Below, piece after piece: positions 41,701-55,862 of a stretch of DNA of 64,000 bases. The first letter of the stretch is position 1, and each line of letters opens with the position of its first letter. This DNA comes from Paraspadella gotoi (Eukaryota > Chaetognatha), in the NCBI GenBank assembly GCA_051294375.1, contig CM119264.1, positions 21,795,582 through 21,859,581 on the forward strand. The letters run 5' to 3'. The notes under the pieces were generated by a model. That model was not told the DNA's origin. It was given only the letters and a program-made list of their open reading frames with translations, and made no database searches. The translations under genes were made by a program, and so were the position numbers.

Positions 41701-42810
41701 CATCTGATCTCTCCGGATGCTAAGAGGTCGGCGTGGAAGACTTGGCCCATGTATTCGACAGTCAGTGCCGCCTCGGCCGGCGTTACGATTCCCTCGGAAA
41801 GCAACATGTTGAGCGTAACTCCGCGACCTACTCGCCCTTTTTTGTGGGCCTCGTCGGGGCGAAAAGCACCAACTATAGGAAAGATTGCGAAATTACCTTA
41901 ATTTCAATTGACAATCTTTTTCATATCAAAACAAACCTGGACCCGAAGATTGAGATCCGTCCTCCATTCCTGAACCTATTTCTTCCTCCATTTCTTCGCT
42001 CTCGTCGTGCACTTGATACATTTCCTCTGCCGTCAAGACTTCTTCCAAATCTTCAGCCCTTAACGACGACGCACGAGGAGACATGCACGGAGCGGATGAC
42101 GGCGGCACATCTTCCAAATGTATCATGCTCAAATGAGTCATCGACGACTCTGGCACCATTTCTGATTTTGACGGTTCCTTCTCAGAAAATTTTATCGCTT
42201 CGATTTCGCGACTCGACGAAGCCAATGAGGGCATGACGGCTGACGCGAAGGACTGAGTCGGGGAAGGAGCCGACGAATTTCTCTCCTCCGCGTCTAGTTT
42301 TGGAGAAGGCGTACGATACGAGGCGGAGGCACGGTCGATTTCGACGGCTGAGGACGGTGGAGGATCGAGATATTCTGCGTTGGAATCCGCAATATTTGAT
42401 ATAAGTCGCGAAGCGGGGCTAACGGCTGGATGAAGAGAGGGAGAGGCGGCGAAGGGAGGTCGTTCCCTTGCGTTAACTGCATCATCGGGACCAGCAATGG
42501 CATCGTTGGTGGCCACGCTTTCAATCACCGATTCCATAGTTTTCATCATGTCCGAACGAGCGTCGGGAGTCATGCGAGAAAACGCCGAAGGTTCCGCGAC
42601 GGGGGAACCGGAGATATGAAGGGCCGCGGAAACTGCGCCATCTGCGTAACGTTGCGGCGTTACTGAGACGTTTCGTGGAGATGGGGAGAGCGAGGAAGAA
42701 GTGACAGTAGAAGTACCACTTTGTGTTAGATCAGTTCCAGCAGACTGACTCGATACACGTAAGAGCAAATGCCCCTGCTCGGGCGTGGTGTCCGCAGAAG
42801 TCAGATCCAT
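38755..42810 (-). CDS. MPND: MPN domain-containing protein (RAMA + JAMM)
   Basis: Nuclear protein with a RAMA domain and an MPN/JAMM domain. Six or more exons. The first (41934-42810) is Ser/Pro-rich and acidic at its end (DESEEMEEEIGSGMEDG). The RAMA domain (41555-41870) has GVTLNMLLSEGIVTPAEAAL, IRCCQTGLTFYSPSAWAVY and RSGCGWDSIRFKGKKL. A Gly/Ser linker follows. The MPN domain has FASNALLLVDFHAHLSTRDV, AGYLGGRWNPTTQELLV and the metal motif GWYHSHPTSRANPSLDD. The position that is Glu in active JAMM enzymes (SEVVGYLGG-type) is Asp here (TRDVAGYLG). A C-terminal region of about 340 disordered, acidic residues follows the MPN domain and ends FDQKFA, far longer than in vertebrate MPND. An intron (39900-40225) holds a minisatellite. 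Confidence 0.9.
40020..40200 (+). repeat. Minisatellite, unit ATTGATTGATTGATGTAATAATA
   Basis: Imperfect ATTGATTGATGTAATAATA units preceded by AACCGAATGATTGATGCG, the same lead-in as at 36310 and 61035. Upstream AAATCTTAAAAGTATAGGTG also recurs at 36250. It lies within an MPND intron. Confidence 0.85.
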
Positions 42811-43428
42811 TAGACTTCGATTCTGGAAATGACAATGGCGGTCAAAGAATACGAATCACAGACGGGAAATACTTCAGAACTCGAGTCTGTTTTAATATGA
42901 GAGTACATGAATGTATGTGTTCGCGATACGGGCTCGATCCAAGCATAATCCTCGACCCAGAGACTGACGAATATATATTATCTATCGATATTAATAACAG
43001 CTTACAAAATAAATTTAATTCTTTTCTACCAAAGTTGCAATTACTTTTTTAAAGTGAACTGCTTGGCACTTTTTCTATTTCGTAAAAAATGTCATCAGTT
43101 GGAAATAACTAGTAAGTAATTAATTAAAATAAATCACGTTGCAATGATCAGAAACAAATTAATATGAGCAAGTAAAATTTCTGGAAAGACTGTTAAAAAA
43201 ACCCCTTAATAATCTAAAGGCTAACCTACAACAAAATTTATATCGTTAAAATTGATCATGGTAATGGATATTTCCATCGGAAACGCAAACGTTTTTAAAA
43301 ATGAACAAATGCGATACCAACGATGCTGCAATATTACTTATGATAACTATACGTCCTGCAATTACAAGAGGGACTAAGCGCCCACAAGTGACCGGATGAG
43401 AGAGGGAAAGGAAGGGGCGGTCCGATGA
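42811..43428. other. Spacer between KIAA2013 and MPND
   Basis: Holds the MPND promoter and the KIAA2013 3' end. CATTTCCAG, a 3' splice-site-like string on the minus strand, lies just before the MPND ATG. A plus-strand open frame at 42723-43052 has no family likeness. Confidence 0.4.
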
Positions 43429-46400
43429 TTACATTTGGAATCGTCGGTTATTCGCCATAGGTCTGTTGTTCTCCTTAAATTTGCATTCGTTGCAAATGAG
43501 TTTAACGAGAAAAAGATGGAAGACGATGATGAGAAAGGCGACGGAGACCCAGAAAAACGGCGGGAGGCCTCCGAGATGGTGCCCGTGCCGATGGAGCGCG
43601 AGGACGTGATGCTCATGAGGCGGCGCCACGTCGATTTCATGAACGTGTATCGCGTGTTTCAATTCTTCCATGTGCTGTGTACAGGAAAAAAATTGACAAA
43701 ACTATGGCTAAAATCGATTATACAAGTTTTCCACCATTTTCTGTCAGATTTGCCAAACCTGCTTGTCGGCGGTAATGTAAAGAACGGCGGTTTTTGGTTC
43801 CGTCTTTTTCACCGGAAACGTGGAAAGTTCTTTGCCGAGTTTCACTGGCGGATCGAGGCACCCCGCGTCACAGGCGTAATAATCCTTGTCTTTCCTATCG
43901 AGGGCCACGAAGATCTGGGCCTTGTTGTCCTCTCCCACGTGGACGCTGATATTGAGATGAGTGGCGTTGCCATAGGAGATGCGGCGAAATGACATGAGGT
44001 CGCGGTGAAGGTCTTTTGGTTCCATGCCTTATGAATGCGCATGATAAAACAAAATGGCAATAATTACGCTTCAAATTACGTCACAAAAATCTCACCGAAT
44101 TCCAGATGATCGTTAGTAAATTTGAGTCCGCCTATCGCGAGAACGATGGCTTCGAGAACGCCGTCGGCACCGGCTCTCAGCATAGTGGCGCAACCCTGCT
44201 TTTCCAACGTCAATATCCACAAGTTGGCTAACCGGGCGATGGTCGATTCGGAGGTCATCTCCGTCCACAGACGGGGAGCTTGTCTGTAAAATTTACCATT
44301 AATATGTAAAAAGGCAGCCGCTTATTACGGCTACCCTCGGACTTACGAGGGGCATGGTATGTAGCCTTTAACTGGTACGCTTAAAGCGTCTGCCAAACGA
44401 TGAGGAAACTTTTCTGCAGCCAAATCGACTTTTTTACAAACCCAATTTCGCCAATGAGCGTCTCCGTCAAATCTTAGTCGGTCACATAAAATTGACCCGA
44501 AAATTTAGGCGAAAAAGAAAATTTGTTGGTGAAAAACTGAGTTTCACTTACAGAGTGTGGTGTCCGCTGTAGCAACGATCAGGAAAGTACAATAATTTTT
44601 CAAGATTTTGTTGATTTTCTTTTCGCAGTTGACGAGCTTGATCACCGAGGCCTTCCTCAAATGTCTCGTGAATAGGAGAGCGGACGTTAGAGATCACGTA
44701 ATACATCGTGGAGTTAATGCGGTCTCCGTTGAGAGCGCCCGTGGCTTTTGAGGTGGCAATCGTAAAACCTGTCTTCCACAGGTTGTGCCACACCTAAAAG
44801 GATATCGAGTAGGGGTTAATAATTTTCTATCATTTACTTTTTCGTGACTTTCCTCTAAAATCCCAATTTTCAATTTTTTCCGTTTTCAGTCAGTCAGTCT
44901 TTTGATCCCAGAAAGTTGCAGTTCTAAAACATTAGTTCAGTAAGGAAGACCGAGAACAACAAAGACCGAGTGGATGAGAAAACCTGGGAATGTTCGTTGC
45001 GAAGCCTTCCCGCCTCGATATTGAGGGTACGATCCAAGGACGAGATGGTCCCTTCTTCCTGCGAATTTTTCTTTTTCAAAAGTTCTTTCTCGTCGTCGGA
45101 GGCATCGCTGACAGCGACCGAAGTCACAAGATGAAGACGTGACGTTTTGCCAGGACCCACATCGACGCTCTAGAGAGAAAATAAATATTCAATGGATGCA
45201 TTAATTTATCTAATTAATAGAATTAATAAAATGCAATTAATAGAATTAAACTGGGTAAATTTACTGAACAATAAATAAATTAAGAAAAAATGACATCATT
45301 ATTGATTAACCTTCTCGTCATCTTCATGATGATCAAGAACTAAGAAGGCTTTTTCGCCTGTACGACTAATGGCAGGATCTGTTTTATTTTTATTGATGAA
45401 AAATATATATCAGGTTGTGTCACTACTATTACTAAAAAAAACTACAACGACAACTATTACTACGACTACTATGAAATTGGCACAACCAATATAAAAATTA
45501 TCCATTCATCTCATAAATAAGCTATCTTGCCTATCGTGACTTTGAACAGGTTATGGTGGTTTAATCGGCCAAAGCAAAAACTTTTTTCAGGTAATTTTCC
45601 ACACGACTTATCAGACTTACTTGTGGGGCCGTGGTAGAGGCGAGAGACACGAGCACAAAGCGTTTGTCGGCGGGCGTTGTTATGGTAGAATCGGCCTTGA
45701 GCGAGACTGACCCCGACGTCACCGAAATGTCGGTCTCGGTCTAATCGTAAAAAATCCGACATTTGCGACACAATAAAAAATACTTTTTATTGAAGAGGTA
45801 TTGCCCAACCTTGGTTCTCGACTTGACTCGGCGAGTCGTGGCCTTTTCCCACCCAGAAGACAACGTCTGCTGTAACTCGAATGTGATTCGCTTCGCCGTC
45901 GGGTTAAATATTTTTAAGTCTTGCACGAGAACTGATGGGCGACTGCGATGCGCGTATGTCAAGGTCTCGACCCAAACGCATCCATTTTGATAGAAGCACT
46001 GAAACCGTGAACCGAGATTACATTTTCGAGTGCAGCTTTATACGTATATTGTGGCAGCGCGTGTTGTTGCTGTCACAATATGATTTGGTACCTGAATCTT
46101 AATGACAACCCCGTCTTTCCAGTGCGTGACAACGGCATCCTTGGAATTCAGCCCGTCTACCGAAGCGGAAACAGTTGGATAATAATTCACCTTAAATTTA
46201 AACAAAAATTTTCATCACACAAAAAAAAACCAAGGAGTAAATTGTAAAATATTTGTCAGTGTCAGTAACCTTCAACCCGACGACTCTGCTTCCCGACGCC
46301 TTGACGTGAATCTCCTTTTCCCCGACGGGACTCAGACCGACGAGTCCGTTCCCCACGAAAGGCACGTAAACGTCGTCGTCGGCGCGCGCCGGAATTCGAT

Positions 46401-46717
46401 GGAAGGCCGCGTTAAAATTCTGCCGCGCGTCCCGATGGCGAGAGAGACGCTCTTCGAGGCACGTGCCCGAAGCGTCTCTGATTTCGTCTCCAACGCGCGC
46501 ACGGGACGTTAGCCACGGCCCGAACCAGTAAAGAAAGACGACGATGACGAGGAACGAAATGAGGACGGCGCGGCGAGATTCCGAATAACTGCACAAAAGA
46601 TAGAAACGCACGCGAGTGCTATGGGAAAGACGTACCTTGCTCAGTTCGCGCATCTTTTTTTTCTTTTGAAACTCACCGGCGAAACAAATATCGGACTAAT
46701 TCGCGCCACCGATCCAT
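43429..46717 (-). CDS. KIAA2013: KIAA2013-like membrane protein
   Basis: Conserved animal membrane protein of poorly known function. About nine exons. The start at 46717 gives [14 protein letters not shown] and, through a donor CG/GTGAGT in phase 2, joins [20 protein letters not shown], a signal-anchor helix. Family blocks: [98 protein letters not shown] and [16 protein letters not shown] second helix, [20 protein letters not shown], is near the C-terminus, with the highly conserved [11 protein letters not shown]. About 620-640 residues. A start at 46653 is rejected because it lies within the first intron. An intron (about 45165-45620) carries a reversed family 3 repeat. Confidence 0.9.
45475..45560 (-). 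repeat. Interspersed repeat family 3, reversed copy
   Basis: AATATAAAAATTATCCATTC and AATAAGCTATCTTGCC are the reverse of the family 3 core at 19590-19640. It lies in a KIAA2013 intron. Confidence 0.7.
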
Positions 46718-47183
46718 ATCTACGAAAGGCGTGTCATCTCTTCGAGTCGCTGTAGTTGATCATTATAGAGATTATATTTTATTGTTATACATTCATCGCG
46801 ATTTTTGTTTTATCATTGCAGCAACAGCAGGGTAAAACATAGCCTAAAAATTTAAAAACTTTAATAATTTTTTGGGAAGTTTTGAACAATTGTGTTTTTC
46901 ATTTTTACGAAAATCATACCAAATAAGAATTTCCATATCACATCAGAAATTTCCTTTTAACAAATAGCTAATTTTCAATTCACAATAAATACGAAGTAAT
47001 TTTAATCAGTTCCATGCATAAATGATAAACACAAGTGTTAAAAGTTCGGTAGAAGGTAGAAGGTAGAAGGTAGAAGGTCGACTGTGGAATGTGAAATAAG
47101 TATAATGATTGGTGCAATGAATTTAAATGACTGGTGAGAAACATTTTAACAATTTGATAACAAATCAAAATACAATTGAGAGT
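46718..47183. other. Spacer between POC1 and KIAA2013
   Basis: A/T-rich. At 47048-47084 lies a short run of AGAAGGT units (GTAGAAGGTAGAAGGTAGA). The region should hold the KIAA2013 promoter and the POC1 3' end. Confidence 0.45.
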
Positions 47184-49288
47184 TCAGTGCCGCAAGTTTA
47201 GGATCCTTTGTTGATTGACAGAGACTTCCTTTAACTTATTCTCAGTCATCGTGAGTCTTTGTTCTAAAATCCCAACTGTCTGCGTCAAGACGTCCATTTG
47301 CTTGATTATAGTTTCCAGCGTGTCCGCGAGCTGCTTAGGAATGTGTTTCTCCTCGGTCCGTACGGTGACGCTGGGGGAGAGACGACGGAACCGTTCCGGG
47401 GCTTCTGGCGAGACTCGCATATCCTCCGTTTCGTCACCATGAAACGCATCGCGGGAAGGTTCAACAGTGGCGAATTCCACCGGGGATTCGTTTTCGACGT
47501 CTCTGGCTACCGATTCCGAAGCAACTTCTCGCCAAACGGTATCTTCCCTTCCTTTTTCAGTAATTGCAGGGCCGACATTGACGATTGTGTCGTCACGCGG
47601 TCGCATGAGATCGGCCGGGATCAGATCAGACGCGGAGGTGAGTCGATCCGTCAAGCCGCCGTCATAGACGCAGTCGGGTGCGACGGTCCTCGGCGTAGCC
47701 ACGGCTGGGAGGGAGCCCTTCACGAAGGTTTGATCACTGGCGACGGAGTGCGACGACGCAACGGGACGAAGCCGGTGATCGGGAGGGGCAGGTGTCGGAA
47801 CTTTGACCTCGAGACGCGGTAGCCCATGGTCGTCATCGCGGACGAGACGAGGAACGCCCACGGCGTTGGGCGACTGAGCGGCTAGAACAGCGGAGTCAGC
47901 GTTGAGAACGCCCGTCCGATCGAATCGATCGAAGTTTGTACGCCAAACCAGCACCTGGTCGTCAGCCCCGCCCGTAGCAAAGAAGTCACCGTCGCGGTTA
48001 AGACAAACGGCGGTCGCGGGACCCTTGTGCGCGTGCACCGTATAAAAAAGGCGGCCTTCGAGAATGTCGAGGACTTTGATGGTGGCATCGTTGGAGCAGG
48101 AAAGTAGAAAATTGCCGTTGGGATGAAACGCAATTTGATTGACGTGCCTGAAGGAAAAAAAAAGAAATACATGTAGCCAATCTTCTTTTTATTTTTCCCC
48201 TCGAAACTAATGCAATCCTACTCGGATTATTTTAGAGCATTACCCGTTATGTGCGCTGTAATGCTGTAACAGTCTATTGGTCCTTATGTCCCAAAGCTTA
48301 ACGGTGGCGTCAGCAAGACCCGCGGCGACGACGACGCCAGCAGGGTGAAAGGCGACGTGCATCACGTTCGATCCTCCCTCCCCTCCAAACGTATGAATAC
48401 AGGAACGAGAGGAAGTGGTGCTCCATAGTTTTACGCTTTTGTCGTCGCTGCCTTAAAAACAGGTTCCAATATTCAAAGATTTTGACTAATCCCCCCCCCT
48501 TTTGATTTTTGAAGACTATTTTGATGAATACCAGTGATGACCATTTGCGCATCTGGTGAGAATCGGGCCGCGCGGACCCAGTTCTGGTGACCGACGAAGG
48601 AATACTTGAATCTTTGGCGTTGCACTGTCCAGACTTTAGCGGATTTGTCATCGGAACATGTGAGCAACTGCTGTCCGTCCTGATCATCAAGGACGGTACA
48701 TAAACAAAATAAAATTTAAATCGAACACATTCATTTTTTTATTTGTAAAATCGAGAAAAAACCTCACCGGAGAGAACTCGACGCCTCTGACTGTGGCAGT
48801 GTGCGCCTTGAACACGGTCGACTCTCCGTTGACGGTCGGCGTCCAGAGACGGACGGTTTGGTCGCGCGATGCCGACGCCACCAAGTGACCGGTCGGGGAA
48901 AAGCAAACTCCAAGGACTGAGTCTTTGTGGCCAGCGTACCTAGAGGCGAGCGGTGTTAACGATTTTAATTGGCACCAAATTGTGGACATGCATAAAAACC
49001 TATAAGCTCGCATTTGTTGCTTGAAATTCCATATCATAAGAGTGGAATCCATAGAACCCGAGGCCAATTGCTTCATGGTTGGACTAAAATGGAGCGAGGT
49101 CACCAACCCTTTGTGACCCTTGAAGTGTCTCTCCAAAGCAGGGTCCTAGAATATTAAAATAATTATTACGATTCTCTGCATAATGAAATCGAGAATATCA
49201 ATCAACTATTCAATTTTTCGAATAAAGAGTGAAGTGGACTAACCTCGTTTAATGCATTCATTTTCTGTGATTTGTTGGTGGACGGCAT
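47184..49288 (-). CDS. POC1: POC1 centriolar WD40 protein
   Basis: Centriole and basal-body protein needed for centriole stability and ciliogenesis. About six exons, starting [20 protein letters not shown] at 49288. Seven WD40 repeats follow: [70 protein letters not shown], a repeat with [34 protein letters not shown], and [21 protein letters not shown] disordered linker of about 190 residues leads to the conserved C-terminal coiled coil [20 protein letters not shown], then [15 protein letters not shown]. This coiled coil is the POC1 domain and separates it from other WD40 proteins. Vertebrate POC1A and POC1B arose later, so a single-name call is used. Confidence 0.93.
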
Positions 49289-50327
49289 GGCGGTGTTTTA
49301 ATGGCTTTTAAGTTTCTCAAAGGCACTTGTATTCACATTTTTTCCTGCTATATTTAATGGAAAGAGGAATGATTTAGAAGTAATAATCAAAATACAAATG
49401 AGTCTGATATTTATAAAATCACTGAAACTGACAATCGCGATATTACTCGGTTATTTGAAAATATGAATACATTTCACGTTATATGAGGTCAACAATACGT
49501 AGAATATAAAAAATAAATATAAACTTTACATAGTTTGGTGAAGTATCTGTTATTGAGCGTGTTGACTGCTGGTGGGGCGAATTAAACGCTTCTAACTCGC
49601 ACAGACACAATTGATTATAAAAGTTAATAAAATAATAAAAAACTTAAACGGAAGACATAATATGAAACGTTATGTTAACAAAAACGTCTAACGAGAATAT
49701 CGCATAAGTATATAAAATTATTATTAATTTCCTTTAATATTAACGGTTAAATGCTACGTCTTTTTAATTTGTTCGAAACGCGAATCTTAACCAATTTAAA
49801 CACATTTTTGAGATCATTATAAATCCAAAATAGAGACTCACGCGATTGTACAATAGAAACCATTTACGAGGTTAAAGAGTCTGAAAGACTAGAGAGAATT
49901 ACTGTAGGTGTTAATAATATAAGTACGAAATATATCACACACACTATTTTTATAGTTATTGCTCTACTTTTATTTTGGTTTCCCGTAGTTAAAACAAAGT
50001 TAGAAACTAAACCAAAAAATACCGTCTCCAAATTTACCAAACTAAAATCAAGACCATCGAAAGAATGAAAAAGAGCATTTGTTGCCCATGTGAAGGAACT
50101 GAAAGAAGAAAATAAAGCACTTTGAGAGTTAAATCTAGTACACTATAATCTCCGCAGCAAAAAATAGCCAAGAAAGAAAATTAATTGACTAGAATACGAA
50201 CGCAGGATTGTTAAAATTCGCCTGACCATCTTGGGACTTCCTAAGAGTCAACACCATATTTCAGAGCGATGGTTGTCTTGATTTGCGAGTACTAATAGCG
50301 TTTTTAACGTAGTGGGGCGCTTTCTTT
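49289..50327. other. Spacer between V-ATPase B and POC1
   Basis: About 1 kb of A/T-rich DNA with the POC1 promoter and the 3' untranslated region of V-ATPase B. No gene, no clear repeat family; short open frames only. Confidence 0.4.
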
Positions 50328-53622
<3,295 letters not shown>

Positions 53623-53787
53623 CTTTACTATCGATCAACACTAAATCTAAAACGGTTGAATCGTTTATAAATTCCTTTACAGCTGAGTATAAAAAAAATC
53701 ACTCGTATGACTTTAGGACAAAAATACGACAAAAACACCGCATTCTTGATTATAATTTTACAATCCAAAATAATATAGTTTGTTCAT

Positions 53788-54632
53788 CTATTTTGCCTCA
53801 TTCTCTCCTTCGGCCCCAGGAATAGTGTACTGAATTGGATCGCAGGGACAAACTTCGGGATTCGGGAACGGGGGCTTGGGATCTCGTTCGGGGAGGATCA
53901 TTGGTGCGAAGGTGGCTTCTTCGATTTCAGGTCCCTGAAGAATCTCGACGATCTTGAGGGCAAAGTCAAAGGCGCATCCGGGTCCCCGTGCGGTGATGAA
54001 ATTGCGGCAGACGCACACGCGAGCTTCGCTGAATCGAAAAAAAATTGTTGAGCTAAAAGTCATTTTCTATAGAAGCGCGTCCATCATTCAACTTATACAA
54101 AGCGCGCACCTGTAAAAATATCCATCCAATACTTCCTCCACCGACGGATGACTAGTGAGAGTAACGAACTTTGTCCCCTCCATCATTTCTGCTTTGGATC
54201 CTTTGCCGACGTCGTGACGATCAAGGGCGACCGGGCCGGCACAAATGGCCCCGATCCAACCGCCCCTCTTATCCTGTTCCTTCAAAATAGCGCCGACTTT
54301 CTCCGACAAGGCGAGTGCCTCCGCGCCGTGCGCCCCGCCAGGGACGATAACAATGTCGTAAGGACCTTTTTTGACGGCGTCGTCGAGGAGGGCGTCGGGG
54401 AATATCTTGACCCCGCGACTGCATTCGCACAGACTGAATCCCGCTAAGCCGGCGATAACAGTCTCGATGCCGCCTCGGCGGAGAACGTCCACGGTGATAA
54501 CTACCTAGAGTGATGTTTCGAGATCGGGAAAAAATTGGATCCAAAGTAATTCTGACTGACAACGCGGTAGAGCTACTTTACCTCCATCTCCTCAGCGCCT
54601 TCCGCCAGGAGAACTAACGCCTTTTTGGACAT
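53788..54632 (-). CDS. PARK7: DJ-1/PARK7 protein with extended C-terminus
   Basis: DJ-1/PfpI-family redox and glyoxal-linked protective protein. Three exons, about 54590-54632, 54118-54505 and 53788-54028. It starts MSKKALVLLAEGAEEMEVVI, with the active-site Glu in EGAEEMEV. VDVLRRGGIETVIAGL follows, then IVIVPGGAHGAEAL and the nucleophile elbow IGAICAGPVAL, where the Cys equals human Cys106. TSHPSVEEVLDGYFY and FITARGPGCAFDFALKIVEI complete the fold. After that, about 45 extra residues (PERDPKPPFPNPEVCPCDPI to EGENEAK) extend past the usual end. Catalytic residues are intact. The gene stops 166 bp upstream of the V-ATPase B start. Confidence 0.93.
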
Positions 54633-54867
54633 TTTCGTCCTTAAGAATGGGCGATGTTGGTCGATATTGTTGATATATGCCCCTGTATCAATATCATTAT
54701 CTTGAACGATTTTCTTTTTTCTAAAAATCATGGGAGAAAATAAATAACATCAAAATCAAATAAATTAATTATAAAATCCGTAGAAGAAATAGAAAAAAGG
54801 ATTTCACGATTCTTTAAAAAAGGGCAATAACATAAAAATTACAAAACAACAAAAAAGGTATCAGTAG

Positions 54868-55785
54868 CTGGGTTGGCAAAAACCTGGGTTTTTTTGGGGT
54901 TTTTTTGGGGGGTTTTATTGGGTTTTTTTTAAATTATAGAATATAGATAGCAGACTGTCATATTAATTCTTTTTAATATACAAATTTAAAATATTTATAC
55001 TTCTTAAGTGATTACTGATAAAAATATATAAAAATATACTGATTATATTTAATAATAGTATTAATTAATTAATATTTTTTATGGTAAAGAGAAATGTAAT
55101 AAATATAAATATTATATTTTCTAAATAAAACCTGTTACGAAAAAAGTGTATAAACTTAATTTTATTAGAAAAATTGGGCTAAAAATAAATTTTGATGTTC
55201 AAATACAATATTTGAGTTAATAAAATATTAAGGCGTTTAATTAAGCTAAGATTTTTTCCTGACGTCAATATATTATTTTCCTGCATTCTCGTTACTTTAC
55301 TCCTGGTTAGGATACCTTTTCAGAGAATTCTTTAACGTGTGACAAATATTCAAATATATAATTATATTGAAGTTTATTTTTTTCTGATAAATAGCTTTAA
55401 AAGAACCCTAACCTTGTGTTAAATAATAACGAAAGACTAGCAATCATTTTTAATGTGTTGCTCTTAACATAATTTGCGATTCATGATTAGAATTACTTAA
55501 TATAAGGAAAATGGTAGAGAAGCCAGCAACGAAAGTAATCCTGATGTAAAACATAGGTTTAGGGTTATTTTTTATCATTAAATTATATATTAAGCTTTGT
55601 AAAAATGATAGAACTGATATGATTTAAATTTTTGCTTCAACAATTTAATGTTTCATATTAAAAAATTTAAGTAATTTAAAAAAAAACAAAAAACCCCAAA
55701 AAAACCACTTTTTAGTAGGTTTTTTTGGTTTTTTTTAGCTGGGTTTTTAAAATTTTTTTGGGTGTGTTTTTTAATGCCAACCCTG
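54868..55785. mobile_element. hAT-like non-autonomous element
   Basis: Starts CTGGGTTGGCAAAAACCTGG and ends TTTTTTAATGCCAACCCTG, giving inverted termini C(A/T)GGGTTGGCA as in hAT elements. A perfect 8-bp target duplication ATCAGTAG flanks it (54860-54867 and 55786-55793). The interior is A/T-rich with subterminal T/G runs and no coding frame; 918 bp. It lies between POMGNT1 and DJ-1. Confidence 0.87.
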
Positions 55786-55862
55786 ATCAGTAGTGTGAAA
55801 GAAACATTTAGATTTTCATTTTCAGAAAACGAATTTTCTCTTAAACTGATTCGGTCTAAGAA

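Noticed and set aside
42723-43052. Plus-strand protein of 109 residues
   Set aside because: Overlaps MPND exon 1 in antisense and has no recognisable domain or splice support.
43435-43992. Plus-strand protein of 185 residues
   Set aside because: It is antisense to the last KIAA2013 exons, which have strong family support.
46198-46653. KIAA2013 start at 46653
   Set aside because: This Met lies between the GTGAGT donor near 46673 and the exon 2 acceptor; the upstream [14 protein letters not shown] exon joins in the correct phase.
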